64,000 bases of DNA, taken from Nemopilema nomurai. Its lineage: Eukaryota; Cnidaria; Scyphozoa; Rhizostomeae; Rhizostomatidae. Of this stretch, positions 35,365 through 48,562 are shown piece after piece. The position numbers and the translations under genes are program-made. Under the pieces are notes generated by a model that saw only the letters and a list, made by a program, of their open reading frames with translations, was not told where the DNA came from and did no database searches. Position 1 is the stretch's first letter. Every line of letters begins with the position of its first letter. Where the stretch lies: positions 991,913-1,055,912 of the forward strand of contig ML133402.1 in the NCBI GenBank assembly GCA_003864495.1. Direction: 5' to 3'.

Positions 35365-38300
35365 ATGGCTGCCTGGTATATGTTGCCGCCATTGCCGGCT
35401 CCTATCTTTGTACGTCCTTGATACTCTTTAGGTTCCCAACGATCGTTCATAAAAAGAAGAAGAATAAAATAAAATGCAGGCACATCAGTCATCGTGGAGG
35501 TGAGTATGCAGGTTCATCAAAATGTTTAAATGGCTCCATGTTGTTGTGGAAATTGCCATGGATGAGATTTGTTATTTGCCATAGTTTTTATGTAGGTTGC
35601 TTGAGAATGATATGTTTGCTTTCCTTGTTATTGTTTCTAGCCATTCACTGAAAGAAAGCATGCATCGCACATGTTACTGTCTGGCATATCCGAACTTGAA
35701 TGTGTTTGGTTTTGTCTAGACTGGAATTGGCTGTAGTCTTCTTTTTGTATTTCCATATGGTATGAATCTGAGCTGGGATTTATCTTTTTTTAAGCCTTCA
35801 TCTGACAAATAATTGTTCTGATGCAGGTGCTGGAGAAAACATAGAAAACACCATGACAGCATTTAGGAGGTAGATGAACTTGTTATGTGCTGGAATGTTT
35901 TCCTATATTATTTTAGTCATGAGTGTAGTCAAGTGTAGTTTCATTGATTATTAATGTATCTTTTCGAGATATGCCATACTCTTAAAGAATATTGAATGCA
36001 AATCTTGTAGTTCTTTCAAGGGTATCTCATAACCATTTTGGTGTCATATATGGTTAGAATTCTAAAAATAGTACTTTATCATCAATTTTCAAATTTGTAT
36101 TGATTGTTGGCAATTTGGTTAGATCATTTGATTAATGGTATTCAACTGTTTTCTAATCACTATAAGAAATTTATTGAGTTGCAAAATAAGAAAAAATATT
36201 GTCCAAACTTTTATGGTTAGTTTTTATGGTTGACTGAAGAAGTTTGATTCTATTTAGATCTGTTGAGTGTGGAACTGAAATGATTGAACTTGATGTGCAA
36301 CTCACAGCAGACAAGCAGGTACAATCATGTCAAATTAAACCAGTTTGTGATCAATTGACTTGAAGGATTAGGGCTGGATAAGCAAAAGGAAGTGATGCAA
36401 ATGAGAGCGAACAGAACATCATACAGCAAGTCAAAAAATAGCAAATCAGGCAGTTGTGCAGAGCGAAGTTTGGTTTTAAGCAAAAAGTAATATTTTTATA
36501 TCTGAAAAAAATTTCCTTAAATGTTAAAAAGTTTGGAAATGGAGACAATTTTAGCTAACCAGAGCCTGATTTTGGTTGATAAGGCTTTATAATTACGAGG
36601 CACAATTTAAGTGTACATTCATTGGGAATTCCAACTTTCATTAATTTGCTCATTTTGATTGACTCATTTAATTTGCTTTACTTTTTTGTGAATGCAGCAT
36701 AAAGGCAATCAATAGGCTTGGCCCTCATCTGGCTTGTAAAAGATGCTTTTCACTGTCATATCAAGCTCTCAACACATGCTTGGTTTTGTTGAGACTGAAA
36801 GTTGAGTTATGGTTTTTAAATAGAGGATAATTAGGTGCTTTCCATTCCAGGTTGTTGTGGCACATGACTGTAACCTTTCAAGAACATGTGGAATGGATGT
36901 TAATATCAGTGATTTGAATTATGAGGTATCATTCTAAACCATAGTAAAACAATTTCAAAAAGGTTTTTTCTAAAGTTTGTAGAACATTTTATTTTTGCAT
37001 TTTTGATTTCTTTGATAAAAGTCCCATGTCCTATTTGCAACAATTGGTGGTAATTGTAAAACTTGTTCTATGAAAGTAATTTAACCAGGTGCTCACCCAA
37101 ATGGATTTAGGTGCTTGCCCTTTTCTGCTTGCCCAGTTAATCTTTATTCATTTATTTTCATAATAATTTCTGTTTGTATAAATTTAAGTTAGGATTTAAA
37201 GCAAGGATCTTGTTGTGCAAGAAAAGATACATATACCAGAGTATGAGCTAGACTAATCTGATGATATATTCGGCTTGATAATAGCTTCTTTATTTTTCAT
37301 TTTAAGGATTTACCTGAGATGTCTGATCATATAGCTGTTACTTTTTCTGATGGTTTGTAATATTCTATTATGAATCTGTTAATGAGAGTTGTTATGGGTG
37401 TTACTTTAGAATCTCATATTTTTATATTGATATTCGTTAGTGCAACAAAGCAGTTTCATACCTAGAGAGCTAGCTTTGAAAATTTATGGTAGCCATAATT
37501 AACAGGCTGATTTTTCAACTAATATTTTAGTTTCATTAAAAGCTGAAACTTTTTGTGTTTCTCTAAACTGTGAGGAATTGTTTTCTATATTTTGTTGTTT
37601 TTGGAGTGTATCCAGCTTTTTAATATGTACCATGCCAACATTATGATGTTTTTGCAACAGCAAACCAATTGCATTTTGAAATGCACTATCAGCTGGCTTG
37701 CTGGCTTGAATTTAGAGAAAGATGATGATTATTGCTTCTTCTTTGCAGATAAATACTGTCATGCTTCAAATGATGACAGAAAAATACCACTGCTCAAGTC
37801 TGTATTTGAAGAATTTCCAAACTTAGCGATAAATGTTGATGTAAAGACCTACAGTGATGAATTAATTGAATTGGTTAGTATGTAATATCACCATGTCTTT
37901 AGGTTATCATGTTCGTGATGCCACTATAAAATTTATTCAAATTTATATATACATATGTATAATCACTTGAGTATGTATTGCATTTTGATTTTGAAGAAGC
38001 ATAGCACTCAAATTTTGAAGAAGCATTGCATATATGCTTAGATGCTTAGAGTATGTTTCTTTTTTGTATTTCATTGAAGTTAGTTTTTACTGGAGTAGTT
38101 CCATACTAATAAAGGTTGAAATCAGAAAGATCGGTAAATCATATCAACTTCTTCTCCAATGGCCTCACCTTCTTGTACATACTTGACCTTCATTTTCTAG
38201 CTCCTCTTAATCTTTTGATAGAATATTGTTTAGAATTTCATTATATGGCCAATCACCTTTTATTTTTCTAACATAAATATGGTGCTTTGTAGGTACATAA

Positions 38301-41108
38301 GATGATTTGTGATTACAATCGCAAGGAAATCACAGTCTGGGGCAATGTCAATGCCAAAACGGCCAACCATCTTTACAGACTTGTAAGTCATTAAGGACAA
38401 TATGTTACCTCTCATGTTTGACCTTCAATGCCTGCCAAAAGTGTTGGAACAGTCCAATCATCTTTCCTACTAAACATCCCCCCTCCCCCATATACAATGT
38501 TGGATTCTGACTGGAAAATGACAACAAATGTATGTTGGAGCACAAATTGTGTAACCCATGTTTAGAGACATGTTAACCTACTTTTGCAACATTGTTTAAG
38601 GGGGGAGGGGGCTCGGTCTGCTTGAAATAGGGAAATGAAGTGAAAATATACATTTATTACGAGTACAATCATGGTGTTCCAACTACTTTTGGCAAGCATT
38701 GTTGGTGGCACAATCTGTTTTTAAGTAAGTGCTTTGAGGTGTATACAAAACTTAAAAATAGCTAGAAGTAGGGGAACCATTTTTCGCATTCTTTTTCAAG
38801 TACTTTTTCATCTGACACTCTTCAGAGTACTCAAGCATGGGAGAATGATCAAAAACTGACTCAATAATAAACAGCCAGTTGTAGATCAAAAACATTAGAG
38901 GGTGATAAGAAGAGCATATGATTGAGTGGATACAGAAAGAAATCATCTTTTCCCTTGGGCTCTTCTATAAGTCATTGATCAATTAAACCAACATTTGAAT
39001 TATAGTAGGCTCATGGCTAGTCCTCTTTATGAATTAATTTTTTGAAAGTAGAACGATATTTGAAGGATCAAATAATAACTAATGACACCAACGCAACATT
39101 TGCTGTTCATTGTTAGTTCAACATTTTCAGTTTTAGGGCTCAAAACCATATCTTCAAATATTCAAGCAATTTAATAGTGTTTGCTAGTAAAAATACTAGA
39201 AACTTTTTCTCCTAGGATCCAGATGTTCCACTTATATTCTCATTCAAAAAATGTGTCATACTTGTGCTTTCATTTTACACTGGTCTTCTGCCATTTATTC
39301 CGTTTAAAGAGAGTTTCCTAGAAGTGATAATGCCATCTCCCATTCTCAGGTGAGTACACAAAAGTATTTCATGAGCACACATTAAAGGCGGAGCTAACAA
39401 CCAAGCTCTTTTAATACATATTTCAGAGTTAGCCATGTCAAGTGTGAGGCTGCCCTATCCACTCATTGGTTGAGATGGAAAATCGTTTTTGGGGATTTCC
39501 TGGCTGATAGAAAACTATATATACAACTCCTTTTTGCATTACTTGCGACTGCCTTTATAGGCAAGCATCTAATTTATACAACATCAATATCAATTTTATA
39601 TAAATATGTTTTTCAATATCTCCCTAAAAATATGAACTGATGTACTCATATAATTATTACTTGCTGTTCTTCTTATGTTGTTAACCTCGCTTAAGAGTAT
39701 GTTGTTAGCCTCGTTTGAGCTATTTCCATCTGTAAATCTCTTTATTTTTGTTTTTTTTAGGTGGAAGAAATCTTCATTAACAAGATTCCAAAGAATAGTT
39801 ATTAAAATTGTAGATTCGTAAGTTTCTTTTATGGCACCTGCACTGCTGTCCTACCTTGTAATTGTGTGCTGACTGGATTGCTTTTATTCTTTTGAACCTA
39901 GTGTTTACATTTAATCACAGTTTAAGGTTTAAAGTTTTCACTAAACAGTTTGTGCCCCCCCCCCTTTTGATCATAAGCCATGAGTTTCTATATGTCTTAG
40001 CTTAAATTTATATGACTATGCGTAAAATCAATTTTTAAGCATTCAAGTTACAAAGGGTCTGTCCCGTTCTAAATGCGTGGCAGAAATTAATTCTGTGTGT
40101 TTTATTGTTGGTGAAATTTGCATTTTTTGAAGTTTGATTTCGATGGCCATTTAAAACATGATTGCGCATTTCTTATGCGAGTGAAGTTTAGTATGGATTG
40201 GCGCGGCTTCATTTCGTATTTGTATTTAGATGGACTACGTATTCGATGTTGTCTAATCAATGATTCGAAAGACTGTTTTGTATAACTTGATTTTCAGTCA
40301 ATGCTGCCCTGTATTCTGAAATCGCCGTTTCTTTAATAGGTTGTTTATGAATCCATATATGTTCAAGCATTTAGAAAGGCGCGGTATCCAGGTACACCGT
40401 TTTTCTTTTCATTCTGTAACTTATGTTACGTGTTGATTCTTGCTAGTATGGGCAGGGAACAGTGAAGAGCTTAATCATTGTAGAGACCAGCTACAGAAAG
40501 ATGGCCACGTGTCTACTGAAAGCGTTTGTTGATTCCATTGCATCGCCCAGTTACTCTTTATTAAACTTTTATTAATTTCAACATTTTTCCTGTTCTTAAG
40601 GTATATTTTTAATGATGACAGAAATTGAATGTGACTAAAAAATTCGATTAACAGAGCTCTGGCGTAGTTTTTATTTGTAGCGGACTTTTTACTTTTATAT
40701 GTCTCTACACTTTTTGGGCTAACGGTTTTGCATAACTTTCAGTCAGGTTTATTTTTAATATTTTATACATCTTGTTATACTTTTAACAGATATCTTAACA
40801 CATTCTGATGTTTAACATTAATATCAATAATGACCGTCATAACATCGGACTTCATCTTTGAATGGCATAATTGCAAACAATAACTGATAATTGTGCAATC
40901 GTCTCATTGCGGCGCCTTTTAATCCTAGACATTCCTCTGGGTCTTAAATGAAGAAGAAGACTTTGCTCGAGCTTTTGACGAGCTGGGTGTAGCTGGTGTC
41001 ATGACAGACTACCCAACTCTACTGAGAAGCTACCTCGATCAGAAAGACAAGATGATAAACGAAAAGGAGGCTACACAATCGGACCCTCTGCTTAGCTCTG
41101 GTAATTAA
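35365..41108 (+). CDS. GDPD1: GDPD1-like glycerophosphodiester phosphodiesterase (lysophospholipase D type)
   Basis: Exons: 35365-35499, 35827-35869, 36258-36318, 36851-36925, 37308-37353, 37749-37873, 38293-38382, 39216-39349, 39761-39817, 40340-40391, 40929-41108. With one base missing in exon 1 they give 332 aa (human GDPD1 is 314). The N-terminal hydrophobic helix is at about residues 4-28, followed by catalytic HRGG (H43), GAGENIENT, metal-binding ELD (E70, D72) and VAHD (H85). A second hydrophobic segment is near 205-222. The end reads FLWVLNEE then GVMTDYP, typical of the family. GDPD1 hydrolyses lysophospholipids or glycerophosphodiesters at membranes. The good frame of exon 1 has no in-frame ATG. 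The ATG at 35365 is one frame off and would join after four codons if one base were absent near 35377, so the start is uncertain. GDPD3-like paralogs are an alternative name. Confidence 0.88.
38795..38924 (+). repeat. Dispersed inverted-repeat element, copy C
   Basis: Positions 38795-38836 carry the left-end motif (AAGTACTTTTT, then TCTGACACT and TTCAGAGTACT). Positions 38883-38924 carry the internal motif shared with 4368-4411 (ATCAAAAACA, then AAGAAGAGC). It lies in an intron of the GDPD1-like gene. This copy has left and internal parts; copy D has internal and right parts. Confidence 0.55.
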
Positions 41109-41425
41109 GTTTTTCATTGATTGTTTCAGATTTGAGAACATAAACTTTGCTGCTGCATGTGATAATTCACCTGAAAGTAACACCTCAGTGATAGTTATTC
41201 CTAAGTAGCCAGAGGTAAAGCTAGTGAGATTATTTCCCCTTTTCTCTAAGTGGTTATGTTTCTTCCATTGCATACGAAACGCATACGTCACATTTTATAT
41301 GTGGTATGGTATCAGCTCTAAAAGTGTATTTGTTACCATATCATCATAGCCAAACTGCTCAGAGTAAATGGTACTTATTTGCTCATAAGACAGTTAGCAT
41401 GAACTTTATGCGAGCAATTAATATA

Positions 41426-41431
41426 AATAAA
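41426..41431 (+). terminator. Possible poly(A) signal of the GDPD1-like gene
   Basis: First canonical AATAAA after the stop at 41106-41108, about 320 bases downstream. The surrounding sequence is AT-rich, so a chance match is possible. Confidence 0.35.
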
Positions 41432-43123
41432 GTAAATATTTAAGACATGCAAAAATGCTGGTTAATTGCAGCTCTTTATTTGTAATCTATTTGTAATCGA
41501 GTCTAAAATTAGCCTGTAGTCATAGAAAAATATCACTTTCTTCTGGATGCAATTTCAATAGTTCAAACTTCCTCATTACCAACTTTAAACAAAGATTTTC
41601 TTTACAACCACTTTCATAAATTATAAAAGAAACTATTAATAAACCTTCCTCGTGTATGACATTACCAGGTAAAACCTTTCTCCGGCTCCCAGCCGTGGAG
41701 CCGTCAATTTTTCTGGACTCTGCTTGTAGTATACCATAGGTATTTATTTAATTAGGAGCAGAAAGAAGCACTTTTTCCATGTTAAATATTTTTATTTGTG
41801 TAAGCGGTGGAGTCTGGCGCTGTTTTGCTCGAGTTTATTTTTGCTGTTAATGTTTAGCTTTTTAGAAATATTTATAATGTGTTTAGGTATCTAGTGTAAG
41901 TATAAGGTAAACAGGTAGAATTGTGCAGAATTATTGTATAGTTATCATTGAACTTTCCGTTCAAGCTTATCGCTACGTATTTTGCTGTGTGTTAGACCTT
42001 TTCCAAGTTCCTTTGTCTCTCAATTAACCATGGTTGACCAAAGTATCTAAAGTGATTTCAAAGTTTATCCAAGCTAAATGGAGGTTAATCAAGTTGCTAA
42101 TAAATGTCAAAAAGCATTTGCTCAGCCACCCACCTTTTCGGAAAATGTTTGCACAATAATCATTTAACTTTATCCTCATTAAAAAGAGAACGAGTTCATT
42201 ATATGGTAAAGGCTACAGTCAGAGGCCTAGCCCCCTGACAAAGGCAATGTTTGATACCACAATGAAAAAAATTGGCAACATTTTGGTTTTTAGCGCGATC
42301 TTAATCATTGGTACCAAGTTAATCAAAGTCAATATATTTGCTGTAACTTTACCACTTAGATTCGGATCGCCAGGAGAAACCAAACATGGCCAAATGTGGA
42401 GACGTTTTATTCTTATAGTCATAACGGGCCAAAATCACTTTGTTTTCATTGTTTTCGTGTGAGCAGCGATGTTTTCATTCAAAAGAGTCTCAAAAGTAAC
42501 GAACCTTCCCACTGAGGTACCCCAAATAAACCCCTCAAAAACTAGCAAAATGTGCTCAACAGTCTATATGAGAACTTTTGTGCGAATGCCCCCAAATGTG
42601 GGTAGGGGGCTGGGGCTTAAAGATGGTTTGCCAAGAACAGAAAATAGATCATAGAAGCTTTTAATTAAAAATCAAGTGAACCTGCTTTAATGGGTCCACA
42701 AACTTTTGTTTTTGAATGTAATAGTAAATGTTGCTCTGGATTCAATAAATCACTTCTTTTGTTTTTGTTTTACGTTCGATATATTATGGACTTGCTAAAG
42801 CTCGCATGTTTCAAAATTGCCATCTGTTTAGGCCAAGCTTAGTTGGAGAATTATCGATGTAAAATTTAAGCGTTATTTGCTATCTACCCTAAGGTCATTA
42901 ATATACATTTCGTTTGATGACCACATCAAAAGCATTAAACTGCTGAGCCGTTATGTCTATAATGATATTCAAGACAAGAAGATAATCGAAAACTCGTAGA
43001 AAATGGATTTCCAAAGCTTTCATTTACACGACCAAACAGTTTCACATGTTCAAAGTGTAAAGGAAGTTTTCGAAAACCGGCCATTCTCTGTTGGTCCCAA
43101 TTTCACCGTAGTTATAAGGGCAG

Positions 43124-43142
43124 CCCCCCCCCCCCCCCCCCC
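43124..43142. repeat. C homopolymer, 19 bases
   Basis: Nineteen consecutive Cs on the + strand. True length is hard to sequence and may be wrong in the assembly. Confidence 0.85.
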
Positions 43143-43605
43143 ATCTCAAAAAAGGATGCTTAATTAACTCTAATAATTTGTAGTGGTTCACATTTTTATT
43201 TGTATCATTTCCTCGGGGTATAGCACAGAATTTAGCGCTTCAACACACTCCAAAGATGAATAACGATACCTTTTTTCAGTAAATAAATACCATCTATCTA
43301 AGCATTGTTGGTTCTTATTAAGAAGATCAGATATGTGCCTTTATTCCATTTTGAAACAGTTAATTACAATTCTGTTTATTCAACAACAAAGTGAGCCAAA
43401 ACATTTGGATGCGTGCTTGCCTATTATAACTTCGTATAGCTGTTAAGGGCAGCCACCACTAGCATATTTTGCAAACGAAAGCATTGCAACCACAACAACA
43501 CAGACACTGCTTGGATTCGTCCTGTAACCCTGCTAAGCGTTCTGTAGCGGGTTTTTGCTTCGTCTTGCTTTTATTGCTGGCATTGCTGACCATGCTTACG
43601 CCGTA

Positions 43606-43635
43606 CCTATATACCCTTTTCCTATATACCCTTTT
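43606..43635. repeat. 15-bp perfect tandem duplication
   Basis: CCTATATACCCTTTT occurs twice in direct succession, just upstream of the candidate acceptor at 43661-43662. Confidence 0.9.
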
Positions 43636-43662
43636 CACGTGCTTGTGCTTCTTGCTTCGCAG

Positions 43663-43724
43663 GCTGCCGGAGACGCCAAAAAGTTGAAGAGAAAGGATGC
43701 GAAGAAGCCTCAAACGTCGAATAG
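43663..43724 (+). other. Candidate alternative last exon of the GDPD1-like gene
   Basis: A strong acceptor (pyrimidine-rich, GCTTCGCAG) precedes this segment. Joined to a GTAATT donor after position 41100, it would replace the last Asn codon with about 20 charged residues (starting CRRRQKVEEK) and stop at 43722-43724. Phase and splice signals fit, but coding evidence is weak and the implied intron is 2.5 kb. Confidence 0.2.
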
Positions 43725-45663
43725 ATATCTTTGTCACGCATTGAAGGTACCCAAAGCCCATTCTAGATATATCACTATACAGGCTTGTAGATATTTTAAG
43801 AACTGTGAAATTAGATGTGAAAATCAAATATATTGCAATCTGTATAATTCAGACAATTTACTGACACACTAGTTATTTACAGGAAAGTGTCAATAAATGA
43901 TTACGAAGGTGATTCTCCCCTATCCTAGATTCTCCTTACAACTTTTTCGTGAGCAATAAAAGACCCAAAGTTTATGTTCTCAGGATAATCCAAGGCAAGT
44001 TGTAGCTTAAAACGCATGTCAGTTCCAAGGAAGTAGAAAATGATGTAGAATTTGGTTTAACTTTTTTTTTATGTTAATCCAGACACATATGCTTGACAGT
44101 TTTAACTGAAAATTCTTGAATCTGATTTCATTATGACGGTTGATCCCATGCAAGGTAAATAATATAAAAATGTGAAATTTGATTAAATTTTGTAAAGGGT
44201 ATAACACAATAATGCCTGCAGTTTTCCCTTAAAGATAGAGTAACATGAGAATTTTCCCGGTTACATATGAATTAATTCCGTGACATTAAATGCTTGTGTA
44301 TCTTTTGCGTGTCACAAAAGTCTTTACTAGGTCCTCTGCTTTTAAATAAAGCAAGTCAAATTCCTGGAAGCCACATTGTGCAAGTCTGAATGTGTCACGC
44401 TGTCTTGCCTACTTGGAATTTGTGAGAAATTGCAACATCAAAAGAAAACTACTGAAGTCACTCAGCAATCAAAAGTTTCTTGGTACTGAAACTTGATTTT
44501 GACCGAAACGCGGGCGTGAGATAAATGTTTGAATGAAAATAATTTGGGTAAATAATTTGTATTTTGTGACGCGGCTTTCTTGAGAAGAGATGTTTACGGA
44601 AGTGATTTGTTGTTGATCATTGATTGCCGTACACAAAACTGTTTTGGCATACAATGCGGCATCATTCATGTACTCTGGTCTGGCAAGAGCACTGTGTATT
44701 CTAATCAATTCATGTATGATTGCGATAGTATCAGTACGTCATTTGTGCCAATAGCAAACAACTGACTCTCTCCATGTGGCCCACTGCAGCCGCAAATGCA
44801 ACAAACAACCCGATGCGACGATGTACTCTAATCATTGTTCGCATGAGAAAAGGTTACGCTCCACTGCCTTCTTAATCGTTTGAGTGGGCATGCTTTATCA
44901 ACTGAGACGTTTCAAAATAGAATCACAGAATCTATTCTGTGATAGAATGTTTAGTCCAGTTCCTACATGGTGTTTTGGACGAACTAACGCTCACTCTTTC
45001 CAGCACGCCCGGCCTTTTAAATATTTTAGTAAACGTTCTCTCTCACTATGTTCTTTAACTTGAACTTGCTTGCGTACATCTAAAGAAACACTCCCCTCGT
45101 CTTTCTTTGTGCCTCGGCACTTTCTTTTTCTAATGCATTGCTTTTGTAGAAAGCTCTTTTAAACCAGCTGGGGTTCTCGCTGCCTTCATGTCAGCTCATT
45201 TCCATTCGAGCCTGCCAACCTTAGAGGTGTAACGGTGCCCCTCGCGTGACTTTGTGCATTAAAAACGTTTAGCACATCGGATATCGCTAATGATTGAAAC
45301 TAATGATAACATACTCTTCGTTTATTGCGGCCGCGGTCTATTTTAAGATGCAATTAACTGCAAGTCAGTAATTGATACACATCATGATAGTCATAACACA
45401 ATTGTTTAGATATTACTTGCCAATCGAATTGAATTCGGAACTGGTGGCTACTGCCTCGTTTATTGTTACTTGACACCATCTAAGTGGCCACAGGGTCAAG
45501 GCCCCTCCCTATACAACCACCTGAGTAAAAGTGGCTTATGACCTTCGACATTACTATTAACGTTTGCCAAAAACTCCTCTGCTGTATGGGGCGGCTTATT
45601 TTTTGCCTATTCACGCCACAATTATGCTCTTTTTAATGGCAAGAAAAAGTGGAACTAGGTTTT

Positions 45664-45706
45664 ATATACTTAAAGTATTTTTTTGTCCGACACTCCTCAG
45701 AGTATA
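45664..45706 (+). repeat. Dispersed inverted-repeat family, end fragment (copy B)
   Basis: Carries TATACTTAAAGTA, then TTTTGTCCGACACTCC and TCAGAGTATA. The next 40 bases resemble those after 38836 (a CCAAAAGCTGC-like stretch beside TCAAAAACTGAC), so the similarity continues beyond the end motif. Confidence 0.55.
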
Positions 45707-46172
45707 CAAACGTCGGAAAATAACCAAAAGCTGCAAAATGTGCTATTTCTTATTATTGTGAATATTCTGCTATTTCTATGTGTCTTGAAATGCTTCTCTA
45801 TAAATTTCGTGTCATCAGAACAGCATACTTCTTTGAGTTAACTATTCTATCCTTATACAGTAGATTTGAATTCTTTGGAGCCCTAGCTACTTGTAGAATG
45901 ACGTCACACGTTTCATTCTCAGCCTAGTATAGACAAACCGCTGCTTCTATCGATTGTTGCCGAGTCGTGCAATTAAAACAGAACGAAGAGTTCCTGAAAG
46001 CCTCAAACGCTGCTTACTATGTGAAAAATAATAACAAGGTTTATTGGCATGTATTAGAAATAATGGGGATAGTTCAACTGATGCGGAAATAAAATGTAAC
46101 ATAGCATCCCTTCTTGTGGAATCTGCAGTAATCTTTTGTTGATACACTGAATCAGAATTCATTTGCTTCGTT

Positions 46173-46250
46173 GTGACTGCAAGTATGTCCATATCTGATC
46201 GTAATATTCTTTCTTGTTTGGTACTCAGATTAGTGGCTCTTCAGAGCTCT
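46173..46250 (+). repeat. Dispersed repeat, second family, copy 1
   Basis: About 78 bases match 49574-49650 on the same strand. Shared words include CAAGTATGTCC, CTGATCGTA and GTGGCTCT, with scattered mismatches and small gaps. No ends or coding capacity were recognised. Confidence 0.5.
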
Positions 46251-48562
46251 CTAAGCTAGAGAGTTTTCTAAAGAATCAAAGAGAAAAACCGACCAGGATA
46301 ATGGCTCCTCAGCCTTTAGAATTTTAAATGTACCCGGCAGGAAATATTACTTTTTCCCTTCAAAATTTTCGAGGCTGTGATTTTACTCATAATTGACTTT
46401 TAAGTGCAACAAAAACTTGACGTACGCCTTTTTGATTAAATCACTTATACTTTTAGCTTGCTCGTTTAAAAGAGGGGAAGCCAATTTCGCAGAATTAGTT
46501 TTCACGAAGGCGTCCACGTCAGTTGATTGCTCCGTCAAGTTTTTTTCCAAATCGTTGACCTTCATGTTTGATAACTTCGTATCTTTATTATAATAGCAAA
46601 AACTGTGAACCAGGAACAGCCGGAATAATTTTCCACAAGCCAATAAATTGTCTGTTATCTCTCTACAAGATGCCCCATGTAAATAGAGCGTGGGCAAGAC
46701 AAGGGGCTAGACAATGAAGAAAGGGCATTTTTTAGCAGGGGTGTGGACAAGATTTCAAAAGCGGAGGGGCCATTTTTATTGGGTTCGCTAGGGTTGGAGA
46801 TAAGCTTAAATCCTGCTCATCTATGCTAGCTGCAGCAACGTTTTAAAGATTTCAGAATGCAGACAGATGAGGTCCTGTAAAACTGAACTCCTGTTATTTC
46901 AGTTGATTTTAAGATTTCCCATGTTGTTGATGCTGCCTTGCAAATGGTTAGGGACAAGTTATTGCAGTGTTTTAAACTGTTTTACATTATTGCTCGAGCC
47001 TCAGGCAGCCCAGTCTTTGTCCTTTAAAGCAAACAAGGAGCTCTATAAATGGGTATTTTTCTTGCAAAGCAATGTAATGATTGTTATCTTGTTTTTGATT
47101 TCCTCATGGCAAAACAAGGAGATTTGATCTGAGTGCTTAAACCTCAAATGGGAAATGGATATCCAATTTGTGTTGGTGTTTTTCATCCCTTCTCTTTGTT
47201 ATTCTTCTTTTCTGTGTCTGCTAATTGTTATTCCGCTTTTTAACGCTATTTCCGATAGCAAATCAGATAACATTTAAAAAGACGGAATAAACAATGTCCG
47301 GTTCAGTCACTGATCCAAGTTATTTGCTCTTCTGCCCGTCAAACATTGGCAAGTGCAGACCTAAAACACCGGACCAATTCCTGGGTCGATACGTTATATA
47401 CATAATTAATTCACAGTCACATGCTACCTTGGAGCAGCGTCAAGTAAATCTGAGATCCTCCTCAATATGTCTCGTTTATATGCCATTGTATGGGTTTTTC
47501 ATAGTATATTTATGTTGAAATGCAATTAGATTAACCTAATTAAATTTATTGAAATGTATATAATAGTTGTTTTATAAGTTAAATTGTGATTAGGTAAAAT
47601 TAGTTGAATATATGATAAATCGTTATAGTTAAATAACATCTAATGTTTTTAAATTATTTAATAGTTATTTTGTAAGTTGTTGTTTATAGAGCCCCATGGT
47701 GTAGGGCTACCCTCCTTAAACATGTGAAATAAAAATATTAAATAAAAATTCGTCTGTGCCTGTCAGTTGCCCCTGTCATGCAGCTTTCTATCTTTTAGTT
47801 GAGGAAAAATATTTCACTTATTTTCAATTCACCATAGTTTTGTGTAGGGAAGTTCAGTGGCCTTTTGGCTCCAACGATCACCCAGCTGTTCACTAAAATG
47901 CTAACCCGTTCGAGAGAAATTGCTACTTTATGTTTCCCTTTCATTGTGACGAAAGCAAATATTTTGCAAGCCAACCTAGCTGATAACAACAGACCCATGT
48001 ATAATAGTGCTTGTTTTTTATGAGCAAGGAATGTACGAAATGTTCCGGCCACCTTTAGCGTTTTCATTCATTGTGGATCAGAGGGGCCGAAAAATAGCCA
48101 AATAATCGAAACAGAATCTCATTCCTTTTCAGATCAGTTCTTTTCTGATTGTGAAGTACACATACACATAAATGATTGTACAGGCTGGTTCACCCAAATC
48201 ATCCCGCGTACGGTGGTCCAACTTTTAGTGCTGCTGCCCTCTTTATGTACCTTACCCATTCCACAATGTTTTCTTTCTTCACACCCAACAATGCCTCGTA
48301 GCTTTGTTCAACTCAAACTGCATGACGGCTCGGACACTTTGTTTTTCCTCCCTCAGAACACAGTTGCGGCTCTTTCAGTCTGATATAGGCCATTTGCCGA
48401 CCATTCTCTTTGCCCGCATGACACATCGCATCATTTGAATAACACGTTTCGCCTCTCTAATCCCATTGCACATTAGTGCTTAATCGCCAATTAAGTTTAT
48501 GGCAAATTTATGAAGCAGTCATCCAGCCCATATCAGATAGACGTTAGAAGCAAGCAGCAAAG

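Larger units (their letters stand above)
41109..48562. other. Long intergenic region between the GDPD1-like gene and the receptor gene
   Basis: About 7.4 kb with no gene I can support on either strand. It contains a possible GDPD1 poly(A) signal, a C homopolymer, a 15-bp direct repeat, dispersed repeats at 45664 and 46173, and an AT-rich segment at about 47520-47690. In that segment a 20-mer at 47561-47580 recurs at 47659-47678 with two changes. A minus-strand frame of 104 codons at 46383-46697 has a helix-like, charged composition but no recognised domain and a non-ATG start. Confidence 0.45.

Noticed and set aside
46383..46697. Minus-strand 104-codon frame with charged, helix-like composition
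   Set aside because: Starts without ATG, has no known domain and lies in repeat-bearing intergenic DNA. It could be a transposon relic, but the evidence is too weak.
41109..48562. A hidden gene in the 7.4-kb gap
   Set aside because: Both strands show only short frames without domains, and candidate exons could not be linked by phase.
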